Of a stretch of DNA of 64,000 bases, positions 1 through 8,605 are shown in pieces. Numbering within the stretch: the stretch's first letter is position 1; each line of letters opens with the position of its first letter. The position numbers and the translations under genes are program-made. Source of the stretch: Gyrodactylus bullatarudis (lineage: Eukaryota; Platyhelminthes; Monogenea; Gyrodactylidea; Gyrodactylidae); contig SSNU01000233.1 of the NCBI GenBank assembly GCA_012064415.1, positions 44,035-108,034 on the forward strand, given 5' to 3'. Under the pieces are notes generated by a model. It made no database searches. It saw nothing but the letters and a program-made list of their open reading frames with translations, and was not told where the DNA came from.

Positions 1-806
1 ACGAAACTATATATACATTATTACTACATTCAAGTATGGGGTTTAACTTGTTTTTGCTCTCCTTGTATTTTCTATTACATGCAAAATTGTTCTTTTATTG
101 ATTATTCTCAATGAATATCCATACAAAAAATACAAACATACTTATATGGTATATAAAAGTTATTCATATATGTTTTTTAATAAATCGAAATCAGAGGATC
201 CCCTCTTCCATTCTGCTTCAGTAGATTCCTCAATCATAAAAATCTGCATTGTTAATGCTCCTCCATAGTGTTTTTTTCAACGCATTCAAAGTCATGACTA
301 TATATAGAGAGAGAGAGTATTTTCACTCCTCCAAAGTTCTACACACATGGCCAGCTTTTCTAATTGCTTCTAAAAATAAAATAGCTAAATTCAAGTCTCT
401 CTCTTCCTCTCAATCACCATCGCTAGTTAGTTGTCCATAGTTATATATTTTCTATTTTTTAGTCCAATGAAAAGAAAGATTATTATTCCTAATAAAAGGT
501 GAGATTTGATAAAATCATCTCTGTATAATCGTCATCATTATTATTATTATTATTCAAATAAAATCAATCTATTATCATACAATGAATATTATGAGTTTAA
601 AAATTGCCTTTTGTATTGTATTTTTTTTGTCTCTCATCTAAGCTCATCTAACCATTTTGAGTAAATGCAGAATTCTATTAATATTTTCATGGCTGTGTAA
701 ATTTAAATACATAACTATTTTTCTCTGGATTATTATCTTTTTCCATGGTAAAAATTTCATTGCTCCGTCTCTAGCAACTAAAATCAAATTTTATCATCAT
801 CTTTAG
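1..806. other. non-coding AT-rich stretch
   Basis: No supportable exon, RNA gene or element is seen. The stretch holds short simple repeats (a GA run near 307-316 and an ATT run near 538-554). It ends in a polypyrimidine-poor AG at 805-806 that can serve as the splice acceptor of the exon that follows, so part of it is probably intron. Confidence 0.5.
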
Positions 807-1449
807 GGAGATTGCTGATAACCCCTGGACACCTATGTCAAATTCAGTCATGCACAGTGAGACAGGCAGCCGAGATGATGGTCACACAGAATTACGCCAG
901 AAAAAAGCAAACACAATCGATGAAACTAGGTATATTTCTAGTCGTAGATCACCTGGCCGCAATCCGAACAAATCTTCACGTGGTAACCAAATTCATGACC
1001 TCCTTGGATGCATTCGAAAGCCACATTCCTATCAAAGGGGCAGATATGAGGATAATCCTGACTGCAATGATAATCCAACTGACGATTGTATTGATGACAA
1101 GGAGAAATTAATGGACAATAGCCCCAATAAATCCTCGAGAACATCAAAGGTCTCAGCAAATCCAAGTCTGCCTCCATTCAGTCTTGGAAATTACCTACAT
1201 TCTCGAATAAGAGCCAAAGATATTGAAGTCCTCAAGAGAGCGATTGTTATTGAATTAGATGCGAATAATGTTAGCTATTCTACAAGTGAATTTGAGTTTA
1301 ATTGTCAGATAATTGACCAAAAATCAGCCCACAATTCTTCATCGCCAAACACAAATGCCCAAAATTCCTCAGTTAAATCCTCCGAAAAGACATTACTCCA
1401 AAGTAACACCTCGCCTGTAACCACTAGTAACTCGCGGTCTTATTTTCAA
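807..1449 (+). CDS. orphan internal exon of an unrecognised gene
   Basis: This is an open reading frame of about 214 codons bounded by a plausible acceptor (AG at 805-806) and a good donor (GTGAGT at 1450). The exon would enter with one base completing a codon and leave in phase 0. The frame is open through the acceptor, reading EIADNPWTP before the first ATG at 835, which favours an internal exon over a start exon. The peptide is polar and rich in Ser, Asn and charged residues, with a more ordered, helix-like part near SRIRAKDIEVLKRAIVIEL and no domain I recognise. No partner exon was found within the window, so the rest of the gene would lie across long introns or outside. It could instead be a fortuitous ORF, but its length in AT-rich DNA and its flanking splice signals argue for a real exon. 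Confidence 0.45.
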
Positions 1450-2286
1450 GTGAGTTTCTCTCATCAAAATTCTATGCAGTATTCATAATTAGCATTATTA
1501 ACCAACTTAGCTTTCCAACTAAAAATATGCATACTACTCTAATATATGACCTCGTTATGTACTTCTTCTCCATCGCTCTCAAATCACTCAAATTCTCACT
1601 CCCTCTTTTCCATTAGCACAAACGATCACTATTCTCTCTCTTGTTTCATTTATTGATTACATTTTGTGGAATATGATTAAAATTTAAATCTCCATTCATT
1701 ATTTATTCTATAAGGAATAACCAGTGTAGGGGATAAACCCAAGTTGATATTCAAGTATTTCTAAAAAAATTCTTTGATTGGCACATTACTTTCGTTACTA
1801 ATCACTGATTAGTGATCAGTAGTAATTATCTTTTCGTAGCCTACTCAAAAAAACGAGAAAAGTACGAGATCTTTGATGCACCCCGACCTTTTAGATGAGT
1901 GTTACAAATAAACTGGAATATTTTCTTCACTTGTGGAATATCGATTCAAAGCTTTAACAAATGTTTTCATCATTTAATCTCAAGCCAACATCATATCGTA
2001 TTAGAATTCCAGTTACTTCTGTTTCATTTCATTTATTCTCCCCTGATGGAAGTATACTTTTTAAAAATTCCATTTTCACCATGCATTTAATGATTTTTCT
2101 ATCGATGCCCAAGGCTCTCTCACTATAATACTTTGAAACAGTTGATTTAAATTAATGAAATTAACCATACTTGTCTATAGATACAAAGTTCTGATCGAGA
2201 TAATATGAATCGAAATGACGATTGTTTTATTTTATTAAACACTATTTCACTAACTCCATATACTCAGAATTATTCCTCTATAAATG
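1450..2286. other. non-coding stretch
   Basis: Nothing codable is seen. There is a small palindrome around 1800-1826 (ATCACTGATTAGTGATCAGT). If 807-1449 is an exon, this is its downstream intron. Confidence 0.4.
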
Positions 2287-2387
2287 TGAAACTATCCTTG
2301 AAACTAAAATCAATAGTCTTGAGAAAGTACTTTCGTGTCAATTAATTTTTGGCCTCTCCTTTTAGTAACATAAGAATTTCAATAATT
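2287..2387 (+). repeat. direct repeat, copy 1
   Basis: About 100 bp recur in the same orientation at 2840-2940. The shared core is GTCAATTAATTTTTGGCCTC followed by TCCTTTTAG. The two copies bracket the decayed Penelope-like remnant at 2446-2769. They are diverged by scattered substitutions, so the duplication is not recent. Confidence 0.75.
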
Positions 2388-2445
2388 CTTCTGAACGGTA
2401 ATATTGCCGAACATCATCAAGTATATTTTTACTCGATTCTAGACT

Positions 2446-2769
2446 CATGAGGAAGGTTGGAGAAAAAGCGATAAACGTTTTATTACGCCGAGTCTTTACA
2501 GACTTAATCCCGAAATGACATTCATATAGTGTTACAATACATATATATTTTTCTATCCTTCCATTGGTTTAAAAGTGCTCAGAGAGGGATGTGAGTTTGT
2601 AATTTTGTTTCCTGACGGTTTCACTTCCGTTTCTTCTCCACACTTGAACCCCCTTTATAGTGAAAAGTTTACACTTTAGGAATTCATCCATCAGTAACTG
2701 CCAACTGTGCCTTTTTCGCTTTCGCTTAATTGACTGATCAATTTTCCTCACTTCTTTTGCACTAATCAT
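2446..2769 (-). mobile_element. decayed 3' end of a Penelope-like element
   Basis: Read on the minus strand, this matches the 3' part of the better-preserved Penelope-like element at 59821-60852. The end of an ORF carries the basic motif KRKRKRHSWQL (compare [11 protein letters not shown] there). It is followed by a tail with GACTCGGCG, AAACGTTTATC and CCTTCCTCATGAGT in the same order. The hammerhead-like core is mutated here (CTGTAAAGA in place of CTGATGAGA, GTAA in place of GAAA). The ORF of 66 codons is a remnant and not a functional gene. The family assignment rests on similarity to the second copy, whose GIY-YIG domain is readable. Confidence 0.6.
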
Positions 2770-2839
2770 AAGTTTGATCCTTTTTCACCTCTTCTTTTAC
2801 ACTTACTATGGGTTGGCTCATAATCTGATTATCAACTAC

Positions 2840-2940
2840 TGAAACTATCCATAAAACAAAAATCAATAATCTTGACAAAGTACTTTTGTGTCAATTAATT
2901 TTTGGCCTCTCCTTTTAGCAACATTTGCATTTCAATAATT
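2840..2940 (+). repeat. direct repeat, copy 2
   Basis: This is the second copy of the 101-bp repeat at 2287-2387, in the same orientation and separated from it by the Penelope-like remnant. Confidence 0.75.
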
Positions 2941-3343
2941 TATCCTTTCAGGTTTGTCTTTTTCGTAATCTTCTCAATTCCAATTATGGTGCCCGTATCA
3001 AGTATATGAGTGGAGACCAGGAGAATTATCAAACCATCAAAAGGACCCTTTATCAAAATATCAATCAGAAACTAAATGAACTATAGCCATATTTTATGCT
3101 ATCCCCTCTTTCCTATAATTATTTCTTATCCTCCCCCCACCCTCCTTGTCTGACCCCTCATCTTCATGTCTGTGCAATAATTTCCTATACCCTCCCCCAA
3201 CTTTTTAGTTGATCCCTAAAGTTAATTTGATTAATTAACTGTTTTAATATTTACATAATAAATAATACATTGATTTTATATAATCACACTTGCCATTTAT
3301 TCATAGCTTGCGACATATTGCTTTTAGTGTTATCTCTTTATAT

Positions 3344-3375
<32 letters not shown>

Positions 3376-4783
3376 TTGTCTCTTGCTGACTCAATTTCTT
3401 ACCCAAATTAAACTCAAATGATTCACAGACACATGCACATAGTGTTGATTATAAATCTCATGAATGACTCAAGATGACCAAATTTTTTATTTTGCTCAAT
3501 TTTTTAGTACTCCACACCCTGAATGAATCTCCTCTCTCCTCAAACCTACACCTATATAAGAACTAACATTGCCCATCTTTATTTACAAGTGCGGAATACA
3601 CATTCTCAATCTATATAAACATGAATAATATGCATTTTTAATTTGTGTTTTTTAGTGAAGATGTAAGATCTCCTTATAATTATACAATGTACTACTCCAC
3701 CTCCTGATCATCATAATCCAATGTTTCCACTCAACATTTTCTATTTTACCCAATTCAAACTATCTGGCTATTATCATCACTATTGTACGACATCTGAATG
3801 TTGAGAAAATCGAAAGAAAGCCACTTTTGTTATTTTAATTATTTTTGATTTTTCCTTTAATTTGAATTAAATTAATTTTATTTCTGCTCAAGATTTTACA
3901 ACATTTTAAGACAAGTGTGCATGTGTTTGAACATTCCCCCTTGTTTTTCAAGATTATTTCACAAGACCTTTACTCTGCATATATGCATTATATATAAATT
4001 ATCCCATACAATCATTCTACATCAAATAAGAATATGTATGCTTATATTGGATTTGTATTATTAACAAGTATAAGAAAGCTACCAAAAGATCTCCAATTTC
4101 CATGGTGGGTCGAGATAAAAAATGTTGGATTGTCGATAAATTTGTACAAAAAAATAAATTTAAATATACTGGGGCTATTATTTTAAATTAACCAGAATTA
4201 TTTATACAATTTGAGAAGAATATATAATATATACTCTTATATTTATGTATACTCAAATGACTCTTGTACATCTCTTGTGACAGTATAACAGACCCATTCT
4301 CAAGAACTATTCAACAGCATCAATTACTACTACTACCATCATCATCATGTAATCCAGAAATGTTGATCAAGATGTATATTTAGTAGTGTGTATGCCAGAG
4401 AGAAAGAGAGGGAATGCATAATTGTGTGTTCCATTGATAAACACAATATAGAATACACTTTTGATGATGTTATTATTCTTACTGCATACATTTTTAAATG
4501 AACTAATTGTATTACAATTAAACTCGCATTACCAAAATCTTTGAAAATAATAACAATATGAAGTATTTATTAAGAAAACAAAATAGCAAGAATATCTTTT
4601 CTTCTTTCAATAATTACGACTACAATTTCTTCCAATAGTATGGAACTGTGTGATCTGAATCATATGATTTTATTTTGACATGTGTATAAAATATAAATAA
4701 AATACATGATATTAGAAATATTATAACACTTGTTTAATCTGTGCTAGATTTGTTATTTCTATCAATAAGAAGAGAATCAAGAT
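2941..4783. other. non-coding stretch with a CT microsatellite
   Basis: No exon is supportable. It holds the CT microsatellite at 3349-3375 and a strand-biased C-rich patch near 3131-3200. The rest is AT-rich with frequent short pyrimidine runs. Confidence 0.4.
3349..3375. repeat. (CT)n microsatellite
   Basis: About 13 uninterrupted CT units, visible directly in the sequence. Confidence 0.95.
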
Positions 4784-4799
4784 GAATTTTCAATTAGAC

Positions 4800-4805
4800 T
4801 TTATT
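4800..4805 (-). terminator. polyadenylation signal AATAAA (left copy)
   Basis: Canonical AATAAA on the minus strand, 23 nt past the stop of the cysteine-rich ORF, mirrored exactly at 5557-5562. Confidence 0.6.
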
Positions 4806-4827
4806 AAAGACACTCAAACTTTGAGTC

Positions 4828-5016
4828 TCAAAGGCACATTCTGGTTGGGTAGGATGGAACAAAGCCAAGAGTAGGTGTAACCATTTGAGTCGAAGTACAA
4901 CATGGAGTTGAGTTACAACATGGGACAGTTTGAACACAACAAGATTGACATTGTTGTGGAACACTGACGACAGGGCAGACGACATGGTTGCAAATGACAC
5001 CTCCACATGGGGTCAT
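4828..5016 (-). CDS. small cysteine-rich protein, left palindrome copy
   Basis: A 62-residue ORF starts with ATG at 5014-5016 and ends before an AATAAA signal 23 nt further on (4800-4805 on this strand). Eleven residues are cysteine (positions 4, 9, 14, 23, 26, 27, 33, 34, 39, 40 and 61), with repeated Pro-Cys-Cys and Thr-Pro-Cys-Cys units such as TVPCCNSTPCC. There is no obvious signal peptide. I do not recognise a family. The composition resembles structural Cys-Pro proteins (keratin-associated or sperm-tail-like) or a metal-binding peptide, but this is composition only. The identical copy at 5346-5534 faces away from it. Preservation of the ORF, one start and a well-placed polyadenylation signal in both copies supports a real gene. 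It could also be a terminal exon of a longer transcript. Confidence 0.6.
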   Translation of the reverse strand: MTPCGGVICNHVVCPVVSVPQQCQSCCVQTVPCCNSTPCCTSTQMVTPTLGFVPSYPTRMCL

Positions 5017-5106
5017 TCTTAATAAAGGGTAGGTATTAAGAATAAAAGACTTGTTATATCACATGATTACTCACTTGTTACAACAGTTACCAGTGCTTAC
5101 GATCAT

Positions 5107-5255
5107 GATGAACTTTTTTGAGTGAATAACAAATACTGAGCCAGACTTTTTATAATAAAATTTAATTGTGAAATATCGACAATGTGAAATGAAACGACTA
5201 ACCAAGCTGACTATTTAAATGAAATAGTCTGACCAAAAGAATCATTCAACTTAAT
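5107..5255. promoter_or_regulatory. unique spacer between the palindrome arms
   Basis: This 149-bp segment is the only non-duplicated DNA between the two outward-facing cysteine-rich genes. It holds a small palindrome (GACTATTTAAATGAAATAGTC, near 5211-5231) and AT-rich TATA-like runs. The start codons are 240-250 bp from the spacer centre, so any shared promoter elements could lie here or in the arms. A regulatory role is inferred from position only. Confidence 0.35.
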
Positions 5256-5345
5256 ATGATCGTAAGCACTGGTAACTGTTGTAACAAGTGAGTAATCATG
5301 TGATATAACAAGTCTTTTATTCTTAATACCTACCCTTTATTAAGA

Positions 5346-5534
5346 ATGACCCCATGTGGAGGTGTCATTTGCAACCATGTCGTCTGCCCTGTCGTCAGTG
5401 TTCCACAACAATGTCAATCTTGTTGTGTTCAAACTGTCCCATGTTGTAACTCAACTCCATGTTGTACTTCGACTCAAATGGTTACACCTACTCTTGGCTT
5501 TGTTCCATCCTACCCAACCAGAATGTGCCTTTGA
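5346..5534 (+). CDS. small cysteine-rich protein, right palindrome copy
   Basis: This copy encodes exactly the same 62 residues as 4828-5016, with eleven cysteines, and the ATG context TTAAGAATG. AATAAA follows at 5557-5562. Each arm also contains an overlapping 70-codon frame (5356-5568), but it has none of the striking composition and reads as a shadow. The two copies would be transcribed divergently from the palindrome centre. An RNA reading through both arms would fold into a long hairpin, so the locus could also be a source of small RNAs. Function is unknown. Confidence 0.6.
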   Translation: MTPCGGVICNHVVCPVVSVPQQCQSCCVQTVPCCNSTPCCTSTQMVTPTLGFVPSYPTRMCL

Positions 5535-5556
5535 GACTCAAAGTTTGAGTGTCTTT

Positions 5557-5562
5557 AATAAA
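5557..5562 (+). terminator. polyadenylation signal AATAAA (right copy)
   Basis: Canonical AATAAA, 23 nt after the stop codon of the right-hand cysteine-rich ORF. Confidence 0.6.
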
Positions 5563-5578
5563 GTCTAATTGAAAATTC

Positions 5579-5874
5579 TATTCTTATAATTTTGATAGCT
5601 ATTTGATTGTATCTTTATCTAAAGTCGATATTTTGCGGTGATTTTGCTATTTTGGATATGATGAATTAGCCGGTATTGTTCGTCTTTTCTGATATCAAAA
5701 AATGACAAATTCCCGCTAAAGATATTTCAAATAAAATTCTCATTGGTAGATTAATCTTCACTAGATTTTGCCAGAAAATTTTAAAATGTTTGGTATTTTT
5801 CGAGCAATGTAATGGAAAATTGAAATAATTTTCTGAATAATATAACCTCTATTGGATAATTTACAATTTATCTC
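5579..5874. other. non-coding stretch
   Basis: AT-rich sequence between the palindrome and the minus-strand hAT-derived gene. It presumably includes that gene's 3' UTR. No element is recognised. Confidence 0.4.
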
Positions 5875-6765
5875 TTAGATCAATTCAAAATTTTCTAGAT
5901 AGCCAGCTCGAAAAACAAATTTTTGAAGATTAATGTCATTTTCATTCTGGTGCTTGAAAGACAGCTTGTCTGATTCGATCGTTGCATTTTCAACCTGAAA
6001 ATACGCAAATAAAAATTTTAAAATGAGTTTAAACTGAATCAAATGTTCAAAATAAGATGAAAAAAAAGTGGAAAGCTTACATTTTTAAAATCGTTAATGA
6101 GACGATATTTAATTCTATCATAATTCAGTCCAATAAGACGAGTCTTCCACAATCGGCCATTTAAGTAATGCTTATCTAATCTTTTTATTTCTTTGAATTT
6201 CATTGTTGTCGGTCTTAGAGATAGCAGTTCTCTAGCCAAACTACTCAAATGTGGCAATGTATCAATATTCATTTTCCAAAATTTCAGAGGTTCTTGATCA
6301 GTGTTGGGTATTATTTCAAGATAATATTCAAATTGTTCTCTGAGTGTCATTGGTTTTGTATGATTGGTGGTTGTGTCAGCAGACTCAACTACTGTCCAAT
6401 CGTCAAAACAAGGACTGTTTGAATTAACATCTAGATTTGAGGTGTCCCCAGCTGATATTACATCATTGAACATGATATTTAGCCATTCAAAAATATTATC
6501 TTTTGAGAAATCATAAGCTCTAGAAAAAAAGAATTTTAAAGTTAAGATTACATTCCACCACTATTTACAGTCGGTTGCGAAACTCATTTGCCACTTTAGT
6601 CCGAAGAAACTGAGGCACAATATAACGTGAAATATATAAAAGACAAGGTCCTTTTTCATAATAACATAAAGTTTCTCTTAAAAGGTACTCTAAATAACCT
6701 GTTTTATATAGGTCTACTTGTAAGCGACTGATCAAAATTGATAGATAAAAGAGTGCAGGTTTCAT
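5875..6765 (-). CDS. hAT-transposase-derived gene (C-terminal exons)
   Basis: Three minus-strand exons join in frame: 6765-6569 (or further upstream), 6519-6081 and 5994-5875, ending in TAA at 5877-5875. The introns are 49 and 86 bp with GT..AG ends. The middle exon holds EPLKFWKMNIDTLPHLSSLA and RELLSLRPTTMKFKEI, the layout of the C-terminal dimerisation domain of hAT transposases (DPLxWW...P.LS.LAR..L..P). The usual SER...AG motif after it is not conserved. The spliced frame is open for about 250 codons. No terminal inverted repeats or target duplications were found around it, so it may be a domesticated or immobilised copy. The first exon is uncertain: an in-frame stop lies just upstream of the ATG at 6765 and an acceptor-like AG lies nearby. 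An N-terminal partner may be the BED-finger-like ORF at 8148-7948. Confidence 0.6.
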
Positions 6766-6875
6766 AAATAATCTTTTGATCTTTATATCTTAAGATAATT
6801 TTGGCTGTTTCTGTTGATAAGACAAGATAAAATATAACATGGGCTGAAAATACTATTTTAATATTATAATATATG

Positions 6876-7740
6876 TGTCACCGTAAATTTGCTTACTCAC
6901 GTAAGTTAGCATGCTTACGGTTAGTATGCTTACTTACGTTTTTTACGTAAAAGTCGTTACCTAGTAAGCACTTTCACGTTTTTCGAATATTTCTATCCCC
7001 AGTAAGCATATTTACGGTAAGTATGCTTACTTACTTATTTTTAAATTTAAGTCGTCAATAGTTTTATCATAAAAATCTTCTAGCATAAAGAGAGTTTGTT
7101 GACAATCTTAGAGCATGTTAAAAAGTGGATAATCTCATAGGGGTTTAAACTTGATACTTCTATCAAAAAGTATTTTATTACAAGATGGGTCACGTATAGT
7201 TGGATAATAGGGCATAGTTAATGACTATTAGTCATGCAAAAAGTGTAAGTGTTAAATCTATCACATACTTTAGTCTATTTAAACCAATCAGAATTGTTTG
7301 GCACGAACATTTTCAGACCAATCATATCATAACTTACACTATTTAAGCCTGTTTTTGAGTTGAAACATTTAATTCTTATCTAAATGCTTTCTACCACTGA
7401 TATGGAAACAAAACTTTTCGCTGTTTGAAAAATAATGTAAAATGCAATTCTAGATGCCATAAGATTCTTTCTTATCGTAATAAATGAAAACTTTATAATT
7501 TAAAAAAAATAGACAATAATTCTTATTTATGCTAGAAGATTTTTATGATAAAACTATTGAGGACTTAAATTTAAAAATAAGTAAGTAAGCATACTTACCG
7601 TAAATATGCTTACTGGAGATAGAAATATTCGAAAAACGTGAAAGTGCTTACTAGGTAACGACTTTTACGTAAAAAAACGTAAGTAAGCATACTAACCGTA
7701 AGTATGCTAACTTACGTGAGTAAGCAAATTTACCGTGACA
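6876..7740. mobile_element. foldback-type element with ~213-bp terminal inverted repeats
   Basis: The ends are TGTCAC(C/G)GTAAATTTGC in inverted orientation. The arms 6876-7088 and 7528-7740 are near-identical inverted copies. A 4-bp duplication TATG flanks the element (6872-6875 and 7741-7744). The arms are packed with the motif TAAGCATACTTACGT and its variants. The centre (7089-7527) has no transposase ORF, so the element is non-autonomous. Its superfamily is not clear from the ends. Confidence 0.8.
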
Positions 7741-7750
7741 TATGTATATT

Positions 7751-8420
7751 ATATATGTTACGACCAATGTAGAAACTATAATCAGTGTATAGTATACACT
7801 GTATACGCTGTTCATCTCAATGGTCAATGTAGAAACTGAGTTTTCACATTGACCATTTTATTAATTTCATTTATTTCCCCCTTATATGACTAAATAAAGT
7901 AATAAATGAGAATTTGGATTACTTCCTTTGAAATATAATAATACCGTTTACGTATTACTTCTCTCATTTTTTTTCAAACGACCATGGCCTAAACTTTTGT
8001 GTTCGTCATCAAGAATTTTAAAAATTTTGCCGTCTTTGACATAGATCTGTAAATTCTCTGCAAATTCTTCGTATCTTGCATCATTGAAACGTAAAGAATT
8101 GAATCTCTTGGGGAGTGCTGAGAGGGAAGCGTTGAACTTTTCTTGCATGTTTAGGAATTATGTCGTACAAAAAAAGGTCTTGACCACAATACTTTTAGAA
8201 GAAATCTTATTGGTTAATAATATTGATTCTACAATAGACGATAGACCTCATAATAGGTCTGATGAGTATTGACATTCTCAGTTTTTCAGATTTCAAGTGC
8301 TAAACACTCGAACTAAAGTTGGACTTCTGTTTAGGTTCAAGTGTTATCTTGACAAAAACTCAAAACTGACCGATCAGTGTATACACTGATTATAGTTTCT
8401 ACATTGGTCGTAACATATAT
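7751..8420. mobile_element. inverted-repeat element (41-bp ends)
   Basis: ATATATGTTACGACCAATGT at 7751 continues to 7791 and is repeated inverted at 8380-8420, giving 41-bp terminal repeats around about 670 bp. It abuts the foldback element to the left. The interior holds a minus-strand ORF (8148-7948) described separately. No clear target duplication was identified. Confidence 0.65.
7948..8148 (-). pseudogene. possible BED-finger-like N-terminus of a hAT protein
   Basis: A 66-codon ORF starts at ATG 8148. It contains YVKDGKIFKILDDEHKSL, which loosely recalls the N-terminus of CGGBP1/ZBED-type hAT proteins, where a short acidic stretch and (G)K(I/L)F(C) precede a zinc finger. The expected finger cysteines are missing. 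It lies on the same strand as, and upstream of, the hAT C-terminal exons at 6765-5875, with the foldback element in between, so the two could be parts of one interrupted gene. This is a weak inference and the ORF may be fortuitous. Confidence 0.25.
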
Positions 8421-8605
8421 ATATATTATAATTATACAAGTGCTATATTTTTTAGCCGGACTAAAATTCCATTGTCAAGGAAATACAAGTGTTGATTTTT
8501 CATTTAAGCTGCTTGGTTGGTTTCTAGTGCATAAAGAAACACTCCATGTATTTTAACACGATTAATATAAATAAAATCTAGCAAATTCATATTTTGTATA
8601 AAAGC

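Larger units (their letters stand above)
4784..5106 (-). repeat. left arm of a 795-bp palindrome
   Basis: This arm is the reverse complement of 5256-5578, with no mismatch found in the parts compared. Every position x pairs with 10362-x. A unique 149-bp spacer (5107-5255) separates the arms. Each arm carries the whole of one copy of a small cysteine-rich gene with its upstream sequence and polyadenylation signal, so the gene is duplicated head to head. The near-perfect identity implies a very recent inversion-duplication, continuing arm-to-arm conversion, or an assembly artefact. Confidence 0.93.
5256..5578 (+). repeat. right arm of the 795-bp palindrome
   Basis: Reverse complement of 4784-5106. 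It carries the plus-strand copy of the cysteine-rich gene. The similarity stops sharply at 5578/4784. Confidence 0.93.

Noticed and set aside
938..1177. Minus-strand ORF of 79 codons opposite the orphan exon
   Set aside because: It overlaps the longer plus-strand frame that has splice signals and shows no domain, so it is read as a shadow.
1899..2090. Plus-strand ORF of 63 codons with hydrophobic patches
   Set aside because: Low-complexity AT-rich frame with no splice context or family features.
6876..7740. CRISPR-like reading of the repeated TAAGCATACTTACG motifs
   Set aside because: The repeats are irregular, lie in inverted arms and occur in a eukaryotic genome. The foldback element explains them.
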